Origin: Gordionus sp. m RMFG-2023
Lineage: Eukaryota; Nematomorpha; Gordioida; Chordodea; Parachordodidae
Assembly: GCF_954871325.1 (NCBI RefSeq)
Contig: NC_088775.1
Span: forward strand, 72,517,561 to 72,581,560
Direction of reading: 5' to 3'
Length of the DNA stretch: 64,000 nucleotides
Both the position numbers and the translations under genes were made by a program. The notes under the pieces were generated by a model. The model saw nothing but the letters and a program-made list of their open reading frames with translations, was not told the DNA's origin and ran no database searches. The number at the start of each line of letters is the position of its first letter. Position 1 is the first letter of the stretch. Positions 24,301 through 36,161 of this stretch are shown one piece after another.

Positions 24301-26540
24301 TGAAAAATTTGGAAGATGATTGTCTATCAAAATTCTTTCATGTAAAAGATAAATATTTTCATTAAATTTTCAGAAATAAAACATATGTTCATCAAAATAA
24401 CACTGTTATACCATCCTCAGCTATGATATGCTTTTTAGCATAGCATTTAGTTTAACTATAAATCGTTCCAGATGAAAATTTTGATAAACAATTCTTATAA
24501 TATATACTGAATTCTATTTAAATATATATTAAATCGAACAGCTAACTTGATTTTATTATATTATGCATAATTTTAAATGTAATTTTAAAAAAGTATTTTT
24601 AGATATGAATGAACGCGAACGCATTTGCCTATTTGAACGTGTTTCTTTTTTTACAAATTAATTTTAAACACGTACATATTAGATTATTTGCCAATGAATG
24701 AAGTGCGCGAACGAATTTTTATTTTTTAAAATTTATTTAGCACTAATTTTATCTTTTAGTATATATTAATTTTTTATCACTTAATGAATAAATTTAAATT
24801 TATTATAATTATTTTATACAGTTTTATGTATAATATCTTCTACAGTCTAGTTATTAGATACATTTAGAAATTAATTCTATTCTAAAAATATGTGCATTTG
24901 GAATTAAAGGATTTTATAAATTTACAAAGTCTAAATAAAATATATGAATTTTTATATTCCTATCAGAAACTTCCAATGAAATTCAAAAAGTCATTTGACG
25001 ATCATTTATTATTAATCGATCCTTCTCGTAATCACAGAGCATACAGACTTCAAATCGCTAAAATGGAGCCCCCAATTATACCATTCATGCCATTAATTCT
25101 AAAAGGTTATCTAATCGGAATAATTTAAACAAGAATATAAATAGGTTATATAAAAATTAAGGATCTACGGAGGTCAAGTCAAATTTTTTGTTCCACACCC
25201 GGATGGCTTGTTTAATTCCTGGCTTGGATTGCAGACCTCTGATAAAAATAAACTAGATTACGGCCATCTGTAATTCACTTTCTCGAGTTTCTAATAGTTT
25301 AAACTTATCGTCCAACTCACCTCCCGTTTAGATTTAATATTTTCCAGTTATCTTTATTTTACTACATTTCCTTTGTAGATAAATATAATTCTCTTAAAAT
25401 ATAATTTTTTTTAAAGAGTGTAATAAAAGTTCTTAAAGGTTTATAGAATTATATTAAAAATTATTACAAAAGTGCATAAGTAATATGATTTTAAAAAAAC
25501 ATTTACATATATTTGTGAAAACTTTCTTATAAAATTATTCAAGCTGTATTTTTTGTAAATTTAGCATTTTGATAAAATATAAATTATAGCAAACAATTTT
25601 TAAGAAAGTTGTTACAAATATATGGAAATGTTTCACAACAATTTCTTATTTGAATCATCTCTTAAATATACTAATTTTATTGATAATTGAAAAAGTGGAT
25701 TCATATTTATACACGATATGTCAAAGCAATACCTTAGGTGTAGTAAGAAATATATAAGCTATGTTAGTATAGAGGTTTCGATATTTAGGAAAAATAATTG
25801 ATTTAACAACCCAACTTCACCAATAATAATTTTATAAATTTAGATTTAACATTTGTTCACGAGGGAAACAAAACATACGTTGAAAACAAAATGGTAAATT
25901 TTGAAAAAATGGTAAAAATTTATTTATTTTGACAAAGTGATAATTTTTTTTACTTAAAAAAAAATTAAACATTAGCATTTAATTGCCGAAATATTGCGCA
26001 ACGTTAACAATTATAGGTCAAGACATTTTGGTAATTTTAATATAAATTTCATAGCTTTTATATAAGTTATCATAAGTATTCGTGCAGTTAGCTTAAAATA
26101 TATCCTTTCAAACCTGTTAAATATTATTAAAACTTATTTTACATATTTAAAATTATAGTCGACCCATTTTAAGTGGTACTTTCTGTGATTTTGCAAACTG
26201 TCCCTCTTTTTTTTGCGTCATTTTGCGTTTAATGCCACTTTACAGGTTTAAAATGATAGCCTTTAGACTCGAAATGATAATTTGCAAGGCAAAATACTAT
26301 ATACATAAATTTATAATTTATAGTCCCCATATTTAAATTATATTATTATGTTAAGATGAAGTACAGAATAACGATTTTCATATAACAACCGAATCGACAG
26401 CTAATATTATATTGGCTAAAATAAAAAACACGAATTTATCCAAAGAAGATTACGAAAAATATGTAAGAAATATAAAGGTCATCGATAATCATGAACGATT
26501 GGTGGAACTTTCGTATAAAATTGAAAGCAAAAAAAGATAA
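14376..26540 (+). CDS. Epac: Epac-type cAMP-activated Rap guanine nucleotide exchange factor, about 13 exons
   Basis: This gene encodes a RAPGEF3/4 orthologue: cAMP binding releases autoinhibition and the CDC25 domain loads GTP onto Rap. Exons with in-phase GT-AG junctions: 14376-14663, 14805-15303, 17014-17239, 17282-18330, 18384 to about 19450, 20949-21057, 21101-21390, 21449-21574, 21794-21978, 22252-22342, 24967-25105, 25844-25911 and about 26356-26540 (TAA). Domain order is DEP, one CNB, REM, RA-like, CDC25-HD, as in Epac1; no second N-terminal CNB was found. The first exon may begin with ATG at 14384 or be preceded by an unseen 5' exon. The segment corresponding to RMIANTARTVRYYR of mammals was not located; it is lost or in a small missed exon. 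The last junction needs either that exon or an alternative acceptor at 26367. Key cAMP-pocket and catalytic motifs look intact. Confidence 0.9.
15750..15917. mobile_element. hAT-type MITE, family A, in an Epac intron
   Basis: The left end is TAGTGTTGTTAAATGGCTC with subterminal TTTGAGTCGATTTTTAAAAA and CGGCTAACTC. The inverse (GAGTTAGCCG...TTAACAAG) closes it. The outermost bases of the right end are diverged and no target duplication is readable. It lies in the 1.7-kb intron 15304-17013 of Epac. Confidence 0.6.
17014..18330 (+). CDS. Epac: Epac exons 3-4: cyclic-nucleotide-binding domain and giant linker
   Basis: Exons 17014-17239 and 17282-18330 are separated by a 42-nt intron. [19 protein letters not shown] opens the [22 protein letters not shown] is the beta-barrel, and [16 protein letters not shown] is the phosphate-binding cassette with the conserved Arg. 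Lys follows FG, as in mammalian Epac2, where PKA has Glu; this is the family's cAMP-selectivity signature. [20 protein letters not shown] and [10 protein letters not shown] form the hinge helix and lid. After this the frame stays open for about 275 residues of Asn/Ser/His-rich sequence before REM; mammals have roughly 20 residues at this point. Confidence 0.9.
18384..19450 (+). CDS. Epac: Epac exon 5: REM (Ras exchanger motif) domain with insertion
   Basis: The exon opens with [19 protein letters not shown], matching the family's YTVMSGTPEKILEHLLE. The next family block, [20 protein letters not shown] (family: DFIMMHCVFMPNTQLC), appears only after about 120 extra basic, Ser/Lys-rich residues. 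The helix around [12 protein letters not shown] (family: RLVLQWAAMYG) and [14 protein letters not shown] follow. The 3' end is uncertain: a phase-1 donor after 19450, or a phase-0 donor after 19440, both give in-frame joins to the next exon region. Confidence 0.75.
20949..21390 (+). CDS. Epac: Epac exons 6-7: Ras-association-like domain
   Basis: Exon 20949-21057 ends APFKIGDQ and joins through a 43-nt intron to 21101-21390, giving [18 protein letters not shown] (family: VLFKVYCMDHTYTTIRVPV). [20 protein letters not shown] then matches the family's [21 protein letters not shown]. In mammals this domain binds Ras-GTP (Epac2) or other targeting partners. The 21057 donor is GTTTAC, a weak consensus, but the phase and homology on both sides support it. 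Confidence 0.8.
21449..25911 (+). CDS. Epac: Epac exons 8-12: CDC25 homology (Rap exchange) domain
   Basis: Exons 21449-21574, 21794-21978, 22252-22342, 24967-25105 and 25844-25911 are all in matching phase. Recognisable family blocks, in order: [102 protein letters not shown], and [13 protein letters not shown] followed by VNFEKM. These cover the Rap-binding face and the catalytic helical hairpin, so exchange activity is expected. Identity to mammalian Epac is much higher here than in the N-terminal half. Confidence 0.9.
22343..24966 (+). other. Epac: Epac intron, 2.6 kb
   Basis: Flanking exons are contiguous in the family (TWE then KLP). The intron holds a short palindrome near 22790-22856 (AATACCGATT / AATCGGTAT), a C11 run at 23911-23921, and a small inverted GAACGCG/CGCGAAC region near 24605-24715. 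No exon is missing here by homology. Open frames inside it look like chance. Confidence 0.7.
26356..26540 (+). CDS. Epac: Epac last exon: C-terminal tail and stop
   Basis: The frame ends [20 protein letters not shown] then [11 protein letters not shown] and TAA. This matches the family's [24 protein letters not shown] tail. The acceptor is AG at 26354-26355 (phase 1) or AG at 26365-26366 (phase 0); only the second is in phase with the preceding exon as called. Confidence 0.75.
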
Positions 26541-27790
26541 TATATTGTTCTTTGTGTATCCATACTTTAAGAGGAAATTGTATTTCAGAAATATTTAAAC
26601 GAATGATTTACAATTATATTATAAATATAGCAGTATAAAATATAATTATACTCATCTTAAACATTGGGCCCATCCTTTTGCCATCTAAATCATTCCACGT
26701 TTACACTTTCTCTTTTACATAAAAAATAAACCCGGTACAACCCAAGAGTTAGATGCACTTTTTTAAATAAAGGTAAAATTTTGTGCATATTTAATCGATA
26801 ATGACACAAATTATAGTTCATTAATTTTATATAATATCAATAAAATATATATTTTTTTAATCGATTGATAAATTAAACATGTTATTAAGCTGGAACAAAG
26901 CATATCAAACTTATCAAATATTATATATTTTTCATGATTCATAGGTTTTCATTTGCTAAACACGAAGGTTTCCATCACCGGATTCCAAAACTTGAAATAA
27001 AAATTATATAAACATTATAAAATATTATTTGCATTAGCTACTATGACCCTAACCCTACTACATTCTAAATATTATTAAAAAGTTGATTACATTTAGTAAT
27101 TACATTTTAAAATCTTCCTATTTCTAGCTTAATTCTGAAGTGGTGAGTTTTAGAAATTTTAGATCAAAATAATATACAATTCATAGCCTAACTCTAGTTA
27201 AAAAAATATATATTATAATAAACATAAACTCGTTTGTCATCTGCAAAGAGTTAGTTTAAACATATGTAACATATTTCATTTATTTAATGCACACACTTTC
27301 TATTTTTCTAGTATATAAGAAATAAGATAAATTTGAGTATATCTAGCCCGAAACACTCGGTATTTTATATTTTTCGAGAGGAGCTTAGCCCCATATTGAG
27401 TTTTCTAAATGGCAAGCCTTAAAAGCTTGAATTCCATTAAAAAATGAAAAAGAAATATGAAAAATATTAGCATATTGCTGACCCAATCCAAATTTTTTTG
27501 TAAATCTCTAAAGTATCATTATCTAAATAGATAGTTGAATTAAATCTACAGGTCAATATATTATATTATCATGTAAAGATTGCATAATATTCAAAAAGCC
27601 ACTTATTTATCACTAGTCATTTTAATTTAAGGAATAAAAAATAATAGTTACTAATTCTCATATTAGGACGATAAATAAAATATACAGGGATTCTCTCTTA
27701 GATTTAATTTAACAGTTTCATTTAATCTCATATTTCTTATCGGTTATACTTTTTAATATTTCGTCAAACAAATTATGTCAATTATCATAC

Positions 27791-30040
27791 CTTACACTCT
27801 AAATTTCTTTTAGTAAAAGTTCTAGCACAATGCTGTTCCATATATAGTATAGTTTTGTATTCCTTTACCTCGTTAAGCGGGTATATATGCTTTGTTTATA
27901 AATAGTATTTTAATTTAATTAGATCTAGATATTTTATACTTTTGTTCTACTGTCTGAATTTTTCTCATGCCATGATGAGTTGGAAGAACATTGTTTGTAA
28001 TATATTTTAAAAGTGTACTTTCTTTGTCCCCTTAAACCATGAGTGCATATATCTAAAAATTTAAGACTTTTCGATATTGTACGGACATCACCAATATAAG
28101 GAACCAAAAATTGTAGTGAAACATTAAAGTGGTCTGACTCGCAGTTAAATTCTACTAAATCTTAATTTTAAAAGCAAGCTTAATAAAATATTAAACAGTT
28201 AAAGTTTGGTTCCCCCAATTCCAACATACAATCCTATCATTATAAAAATAAGATTCTCTTTTTAATAACAATTATTACTTTCGGAAGTATTCTTTTGTTC
28301 GGCACTGATAAAAGTGAGGTATTAAGAGGCATAAACATCAAACCAACTGTATCAACTTCAGAAATATTAATCTTTATGGGAAAATTTTGTTTGAGTTTAT
28401 AGCAAAATAAAGTAAAAGTTCCCAGACTTCTTACTGGCGGATTGATAATAAAACTATTTCTCCAACCATTTCTATTAATTTCTGTTCTTTTTTGAAAAAC
28501 TTATTTATACATGTAGAAAATATGGTTTATTCATATATCAGTTACCTATATCGGTATTATTTTTGATCAATACTATATTTATACTAGCAGTTATGTTGTT
28601 AAACCATCTATTGTGCTAAATTAAACAATAAAAATCTCGATAATAAATTATAAAATAATATACTTTATGCGAAGTTATAGTAGATCCACAACCATAATAT
28701 GGTATATAAAAGGATATGGATTTTTTACTAATATGAGTGTACGTAAAATTTAATCTACAATTATTTTTGGTTGTGTGAAATAAATCATCAACTTTTCTTT
28801 TTAATCTAAAATTTTTTTTAAATGCTTCTTTAGTAATGCCTTTCCTCACTAGATCAATATATGGCGGATCAATGAAGGAAGAAGCTGGAACATACATTGT
28901 CAAATGCTTAATATTGTTCGTCATAGGGTTATTAGTTGAAACATTTTCAGATAAATCAAAATCCATCGTGACTAAAAATCTATCATCTAAGCAGTCGTGA
29001 TAAGCTAATAATTATAACATAAAATACTTTTTGTACTCTACATGCAAATAACAATATTTAAATACTTTGTATATCGGATAAAACATTTTGCCTTAAAGAA
29101 CTTGGTATCGTTAAAGTTGAGGTTTGAGGTGTTGATGGTACTATAAATGATTTATATAATAGAATTTTTTAAAACAATAAAGTATTTCGAAATAATAAGC
29201 TGTGTTTTTAAGTGAAGTATTATTACTTTATCATACTTTTAAAAAACGCTAAATTGTTAGAGTATAACGTCATATTACATTGTAAATAAATAAAATCAAA
29301 ACTATAAAATATTTTTGTATAAAATAAATTTTGATTGTTTTATAAAGTAATTAAATACCGCATTAAAAATAAATAAAATACCACCTATTTGAACTATGTT
29401 TAAAGTTGACGCTAAAGATTTAATAATACCATTGTTTACAATACACATCCATCTTCCGCTATCTTTTTTCATTTGTGCATTATTGATTATTAAATCATAA
29501 ATACCCTTATTAACATCTCCAGGCATTATATACCTAATGATTTATATTTTTTATAGAAGTTTTAACTAAAATTATACGTTTTTAATAATTAAATTGTTTT
29601 ACCTAGTTTTATAAGAATTTTAAGTTATTAATTTCTTATTATATTTGTTATGATGAGAATAATTTTATGCAAAATAATATTCTTAAAGCATATAATTCGT
29701 AAGGATATAATTTTAATATAAGCATTATGATCATATAACCGTGGATTATGAATTCTTCTAATATCGGAGTCATAAACTATTTTTTCTCCATTTTTATACC
29801 ATTGAACTTCAATTTTATTAGTATCGATAGGAAATCCAGTTAATTTCTGTAAAGCCGATTGATTTAAAGCACATTCCAACAAAATTGAAGATCCCTCATT
29901 TGTGATAATATCTTTGGGCTCTCTTACAAAAAATTTTCGGTCGTGTCTAAGTAATTCTCTTTGTTTTCTTAAATCAGAATTAACCTTCAATTTCTGGTTA
30001 TTTATCTCTTCGCGAGTTAGATTTAACTCGCCAAGAAAGG
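27791..30040 (-). CDS. Immunoglobulin-domain extracellular protein, partial (five or more exons)
   Basis: Reading leftwards on the minus strand, exons are: 30040-29740, 29533-29385, 28971-28664, 28499-28279, about 28151-27940 and 27889-27791. The first two join in phase and form one Ig domain: EGSSILLECAL (B-strand Cys), VQWYKNGEKI (C-strand Trp) and KKDSGRWMCIV (F-strand D-x-G...C), similar in layout to the first Ig domain of Kirre/nephrin-type adhesion proteins. The following exons contain two related Cys-bearing segments ending SISFYIPYYGCGS and VSLQFLVPYIGDVR, which I cannot assign. No signal peptide, transmembrane segment, start or stop was identified, so both ends are open. The exact 5' edge of the exon near 28151 is uncertain because its phase does not fit the preceding donor. 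Confidence 0.6.
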
Positions 30041-31693
30041 CTTGATTTAATATTTTAAATTATACATTTAAAAAAAATATATTGTTATTGAAAATGTCAA
30101 ACTACCAAATTTTGATTTCATATAATATAACATCGTTCTCTCTATTAATATTAAATATCTTATAATTTAGATTTCAGCACACTTTTTTTTTCTCTAAATA
30201 TAATATTTTGAATTTCATGTCATTACAATATTTATATCTTAAACCTAAAATGTTTTCAAAATAATTAAATCGAATTTGCAGCCATTCCGTTAAAATTTTA
30301 CAATTAAAATGCAATAATATTACAATTGATATCCAAGTTTTAAATAATTACATTTAACCAAGTACGTTAAAAAATTACAATTAGAATCAGTGTCCTGGTT
30401 GGGTTCACAAGTTCTGATAAAAATAAAAAGTGATCTATTTCGGTATTGTACCCCTTACGTCATTTTAAGTGAAAGTTTTATCGAAATATTCCATTCCGTG
30501 TCCCTTTTTAGAATTTGTGTTTTAATTATCAAGATATAAATTTCATACTTATACCGATTTTTTATACAACTTATATATATATATCTAAATATAATAATTA
30601 ATATAATACAACTCACTATTAGGAATTAGGTACGCAATGTATATGGAAAAAAATGTATAGTGACTATTTCCTAGCTTCATAATAATAATTTTATAAAAAC
30701 ATATTATGAAATTTTTTATTGCAGAATAAATAGTCGCAAACATAAAAAAAATATTATTTATGTTTTCGGGCAAATTCTTGAAATTGGGAAGTATACGAAC
30801 TTTAACTTTTACATATCATTATAATAACTTAAAATATATATACATATCCTTTGTTAATGAGTATTAGGATATGGTTATTAAGATATTTTATTAAATTATA
30901 TGAAACTTTACTTTTATATCTCATCAAGTTACCTTAAAATAATATCGCCAGTCTTCCCTTTGTCAATATTTTAATTCGTTTATTTTTATTTCTTAATTGG
31001 TCAGTGTTCAGTAAAATATTTGAATCATAAAAAAAATAGCAGATCTTAAAGGGCTTGGATCATATATTGAGAAGTTATACTAATGTAAAAAATGATCAAA
31101 TATTTTCACATAAAGTATATAAATTTTGATTTTACATAAACATAATAATGTGTTGAGTTTGGCTAATATCATAATTGTCTGAATGCATACTTATGTATTT
31201 AAAAAGAATACTCTGCATTGACAAAAAATGTCAACACATAATTTTTGAAATGCCTGACATAATTTTTTTTTGAATGAACCTTTTAAAATAATAGTACAAT
31301 ACTATTCATTCAAAAAAATTTAAAATTTTTATTTTCTCTAGCGATATCAGAATTTTCATAAAATTAAAAAGTGGGGCGCGAGTGATAAAAACGACCGCCA
31401 CATAAATTTATAAATTTAAAAACTTTTATAAGTTTTAAAATTTAGTTATGTCACTGTTTGCATGAATGATCAGAAATATTCTAGCTAAAAAAGTGTTAAT
31501 TAGTATTTATCTTCAAACTGCGTTTGAATTTAAAAAATTTTTGTAATGTCGAATTTAATATAATTTTTTATGTAAATTTGATTTTAAATAAATTTTATCA
31601 TTAAAACAGAAATAATATACTTGGATTCTTACAGTCCCCTTATACAGACCTTTTTTTTAAAATAATATCTTTATTTCAATAAATTAAATACTT

Positions 31694-32076
31694 CACCTGA
31701 TCTGCATCGGGCCTATTTTTCAAGCCCGGCCCGGCCCGAAATTTCTTTTAGAAAAGTTATGCCGGCCCGGCCCACCGAAATTTTTTAAAAAAGTTTTACC
31801 GACCCGGCCCGGCCTGGATTTATTTAAATATAGAAATTAATTTTTATAATTACTCAAAATAAAAGACATATGTTATATGTCGTTTAGTTTCAATAAATAA
31901 AATCAAATATTTTTATTTACATAAAAAAATTCAATATAAAATTGATAAATTTAGATATATTTTTTTAAAAATCCAAGGTCCGACCCAACTCCCCGGCCCG
32001 AACCCAATTATTTTAAATAGAATTAGGCCCGTCCGGGGAACCGGGTACGAGCCGGGCCTTACTTTGCAGATCTCTA
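31694..32076. mobile_element. GC-rich hAT-type MITE, family B, diverged
   Basis: CTGATCTGCATCGGGCC on the left and GGCCTTACTTTGCAGATCTCT on the right are inverse relatives of the family B end CAGAGACCTGCA. Both ends have CCCGGCCCGG-type blocks; the interior is A/T-rich with no coding capacity. Confidence 0.5.
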
Positions 32077-32338
32077 CGTTCACATAGTTTAAAAAATATA
32101 AATATTTAAGAAAATATAATATATAAAACTATATTAACATAACATGTAAAAAAAATATATATACAATTCATTCTATATAAACGGATGTGGGACTAAAAGA
32201 ATAATAATTAAATAATATTAAGATAACAATCCTATTCATTGACAATTAACAAATCCTCTTAAAGACTTCCTTAACATCGTCAGTAATTCTGTTTGGTAAT
32301 AATTAAAGATAAAAATGAGATAAAACTGCATCAAACAA

Positions 32339-32634
32339 TGACATATATAATACCTAGACTGACGATTCATTCATTAAAAATTTACATCAATGCAAATCAG
32401 CTGGAAACGCCATCTTGGTTACACTAATCATTATTAAAATTTTAAACGAGAGCCTTATTATTCCTATATCTGATGCAAACTTTATTAAAGAATTACCGGA
32501 TTATCGAGATAATAAGGAAGCAAGTTATCAATTTAATAGTAGTTTTTAACATGATAATAATTACTATATGTGTTACCAAAATGGCGGGTCCAGCTAATTT
32601 TGAATGAATCGTCAGTCTAGGTATTATATATGTC
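32339..32634. mobile_element. Palindrome-ended MITE (mariner-like CCTAGACTGAC ends)
   Basis: TGACATATATAATACCTAGA followed by CTGACGATTCATTCA on the left is repeated exactly inverted at the right end, over about 35 bp. The interior (about 225 bp) is non-coding. A core end TACCTAGACTGAC flanked by TA would fit a Tc1/mariner TA target site, but the palindrome extends beyond the TA on both sides, so the true termini are uncertain. A partial relative with TCAGTCTAGGTA lies near 33800. Confidence 0.6.
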
Positions 32635-32830
32635 AGAGACCTGCAAGCCCGGCCCTAAGCCCGGCCCGGGTACAGGGCCGGCCGTATTTTAAATTTTTAA
32701 AATATACCCGGGCCGGGCCTGAAAAATTTTTTTTAAAAAAACCCGGGCCGGGCTGGGCCTGGCCTGAAAATTTTTTTTTAGATACCCGGGCAGGAACGGG
32801 CCGTATTTTTTTAAAAAATTTATACAACAT
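32634..32830. mobile_element. Truncated GC-rich hAT-type MITE, family B
   Basis: It starts CAGAGACCTGCAAGCCCGG and contains several CCCGGGCCGGGC blocks separated by A/T runs. It begins exactly at the right tip of the palindrome-ended MITE. No matching right end was found, so it is truncated. Open frames through it on both strands are Pro/Gly/Ala-rich artefacts of the GC blocks. Confidence 0.55.
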
Positions 32831-33117
32831 AAATTATATTCGTCAATTAGATATGGTTATAATGATTATATATAGTTATGATTAATATAATGTTTGGTGA
32901 AAGTTAACACTAGCTAACACTCATAGTATCTATTACATAATAAAAATATAGTTTTCCTGCCTTGGAATAAATACGCAAAGGATTAAATACATTATTATAT
33001 AATATATAGTATATATGTTATATTTTTTATTAAAAATATCATTTTTATTTTTTTTATAAATACATAGTATTTTTAATATACTAAATATCTGTTTAGAATA
33101 AAAAAAAATAAAATATT

Positions 33118-33345
33118 TAGTGTTGTTAAAAGGCTCGTTTTGAGCCGATTTTTAAAAACGGCTAACTAAGTTTTTTGTCCAGAAAAATATTATGCAAGCC
33201 TGAAAATTTTGCTCATAGAAGGAGCAAAGGTCTAGACATATAGTATCGAAATCTAGACATATAGCATCAAAATCTAGACATATAGTATCGAAATCTAGAC
33301 ATATAGTATCGAAATTTCGAGGCTTAGTTAATATTTTATATTTTA
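33118..33345. mobile_element. hAT-type MITE, family A, with internal 21-bp tandem repeat
   Basis: It starts TAGTGTTGTTAAAAGGCTCG with the family subterminal CGATTTTTAAAAACGGCTAA. Its interior carries about four copies of a 21-bp unit (AATCTAGACATATAGTATCG) at 33226-33316. The right terminus is lost. Confidence 0.55.
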
Positions 33346-33599
33346 ATGAACTGAACATTTTAATTAAAATTATTTTCATTTTTGAAATTTTAAAATATAT
33401 AGAATTTTCAAATTAGAAAATTGTTTAGGACATGTTTTATTTTTAAATTTAAAAGCTTGTCTCTATTTTCGTTAATATCGGATTTTTCGAAAATGTGTTT
33501 TTTTTAAAATTTAAGGTTTTCGATATAGCCCAAACTAATCAAAAAATAGTAATAACTAAAATATATTTAATACATATAATTGTCGATTATAAATTTAAG

Positions 33600-34165
33600 G
33601 ATATTTCAGGAGCTTCCCTAGATAAATTTGTCGAGGCCAATGCCATAAAATATACTACTTAAACTTCAGCTGGTTACACGTCATTTTAGTCTTCCTCTAA
33701 ATAATATTAAAATTTTATGAAAACATTTTAAAAAGGGTGTGCTACCTGCGAATTTGTATTCATCAACCTTAAAAATTCATTTTAATGAATTAGTTGTCAG
33801 TCTAGGTAAGTATTTTTTCATAGGTCGGGGCTCAAGATGCTTAAATTTTAAAAAAATTCTATCCAATTTTTTAAAATTTTTCTTTCAAATCTTTTATAAC
33901 ATTTATTTTAACTAGGAAAAAACTAATACAAGTCTTAACCTTTAAAATTCAAATAATTTTTAAAAATATCCATCATAAAAAATGTATTTTTATTTTATAT
34001 CTAAGCAATATTGAGAGAATTTTTATTTTATAGCGTAAACACAATCATTATATCACCAGACCATCTTTCCCCAGCTGGTGAGCCCTGATAATGATTCTGT
34101 TTAATGGTCAGAATTACAAGCCCGAAGTTTTCCTTGGAGAAACAGATCTGGTCAAGATGAATTGA
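33600..34165 (+). other. Exon-like pieces of unknown origin
   Basis: Three short stretches read like protein and have splice-like borders: 33600-33662 (ends LDKFVEANAIKYTT, stop), about 34034-34078 (TIIISPDHLSPA before GTGAGC), and 34112-34165 (NYKPEVFLGETDLVKMN, stop). They are not all compatible as one transcript. They could be remnants of a gene or transposase. No family is recognised. Confidence 0.2.
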
Positions 34166-34169
34166 TATT

Positions 34170-36161
34170 TATAATTTGAGCCCCTTTTAGCACTATTTTT
34201 TAAATAAAATGGTAATTTTACAGATGTTTGCAACCATGTAAAAATTTTAATTAATTTATAGATAAATTTAAAGTAAGTTTTATTGCTCAGATATATCAGT
34301 GACAGTAATTCAAGTTTTTTTTTATATGTAGAAATATATTTAAATTATATACATTTTTCATTTTTTTTAAATTAAAAAGAAATAATTATTTTATCATTAG
34401 TATTCTTATAATGAGTTTTTTTTTAAATTTCTTTCTTATTAAGTAAAAATTTAATTATAAAAATATATATTTAATTTAAAAAATGCGATATAATTATTTA
34501 ATATACTATAACATATCAATTTTACAAATATTTTAGTTCATTATATAATAGAAAATTTATACATATTGTGGGATCTTGATAATTCCCCTTCTTTATCATA
34601 GCTGGGCTGGGGCATATAATTTTATTTGAATCATTTAAAATGAATGTATGACTTTATCGAAAAACATACGAAACAATCTCTAGATTTTAAATTTATATTC
34701 GCGAAAGAATCTTTTTATGGAATTGGTTCTTTTGAATTCATACTTTTAGGTTATCACTATATTTTTGAAATTTCATTTCTTTTAGATGATCATATTTATA
34801 TAATATTCCAACTTATCTAATATTCTCATGCAACTTCCTACAATTGTTCTTACAAAATATCTTGATAGGCTTCCATCTCCTTCTATATCATTTGGCCCTC
34901 TAACGCGGGGGTGAGGGAGGGAGTAAAAATCAATTATGCTAAAATTTCAAAGTGTGTCTCAGGGTAACCTCTTAGTCAATATACGTAGTCATTAACCATA
35001 TATAATTAAATTATTATATATTTTATACAATGGGAGGAGGAAGGGGGGCTCATTATCATTTAAGAGGATGGAAGATTCTGATCTATAACAGTTTATAAGA
35101 AAAATTTATTTATTATCTAAAATCGAAAAAGGCAAGCAAAACAAATATATATTTATATATCGTTATTTATAAATGTTCCAACATTCAAATATTTTACTTT
35201 ATTAGAATTAAAAACTTCTAAGGTCAAAATTATAAATATTATTTGAAGTATTATTAATTAGGGTCAATATTCTTTTGATATTAAAAAAAAAGTTATTTAT
35301 GTTCCAAATAAAGGATAAAAAATTACAAATTACAGTTTGAAATTTTCTTGTTCTTGATTTTAAGAAGAATAAAAGATGTGGTTAAACAGGTTACACTTTT
35401 TTTTAAATTATAACTTATAAAATAATGGATTAAAAAATCTATCATTAGTAAAAAATCATAATGATATATTTAAAAAATATTTTCTCCAATACTTTAAAAT
35501 GGCTTTGAAATTGACTATTAATATATCTCTCCATCCATTTTAATTTGGGATTCTAGGCTTATCATAGCTTATAATCTCAGAGGTGAAATTAAACTTTGAA
35601 GAAAATTTGTTATCAGCTATAAACTTTGTTTATCTTCCAGTTAAAATTTCCATCGATATTGTGAACAGGAAAAGTAGACCCTTGCTATGATTATAAACAA
35701 TAGATTCTATTAATATGAGTATAAAGCTTGTAACATCATATATTGTAATTTTTTTAATTTCTTTAGAAAATGTTGCGCGGGAACTTATACATTACTTGAA
35801 CTGCTTAAATCTTTTTATTTTATTAGTCATTATAAAATAGGGGTATCGGGGTCTAGGGGGAACATGCAGGCCTCGCCAATTTAAAAAATTTTAGCAATAA
35901 TATTAAAACTGGCTGATTTCTTAATACTATTTAAATAAAAAGGATATACATAATTTTATTTCAAAAAAACTAAAAAAATATTCTAAAAAGAAAATATATC
36001 CAAAAAGGAAACATAATTATCACAAAAAATTGAGTGTATATTACACTATAATACGATTAAAATAATCTGAAGATGCATTTATCAAATATATATTTAAATT
36101 AATATTTTTATACAGTCCATTTTTGATAATGCAGAATAGGTAATATATTTCATTTCCATTT
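34170..36161. other. Non-coding AT-rich stretch
   Basis: No supported coding sequence is seen. G-rich patches occur near 34907-34923 and 35032-35048 (GGGAGG-type), and near 35841-35865. Confidence 0.5.

Noticed and set aside
26726-26731. AATAAA as an Epac polyadenylation signal
   Set aside because: The hexamer is too frequent in this AT-rich DNA to be informative without transcript data.
32604-32885. Pro/Gly/Ala-rich frames on both strands
   Set aside because: They come from the CCCGGG blocks of a family B MITE, not from a gene.
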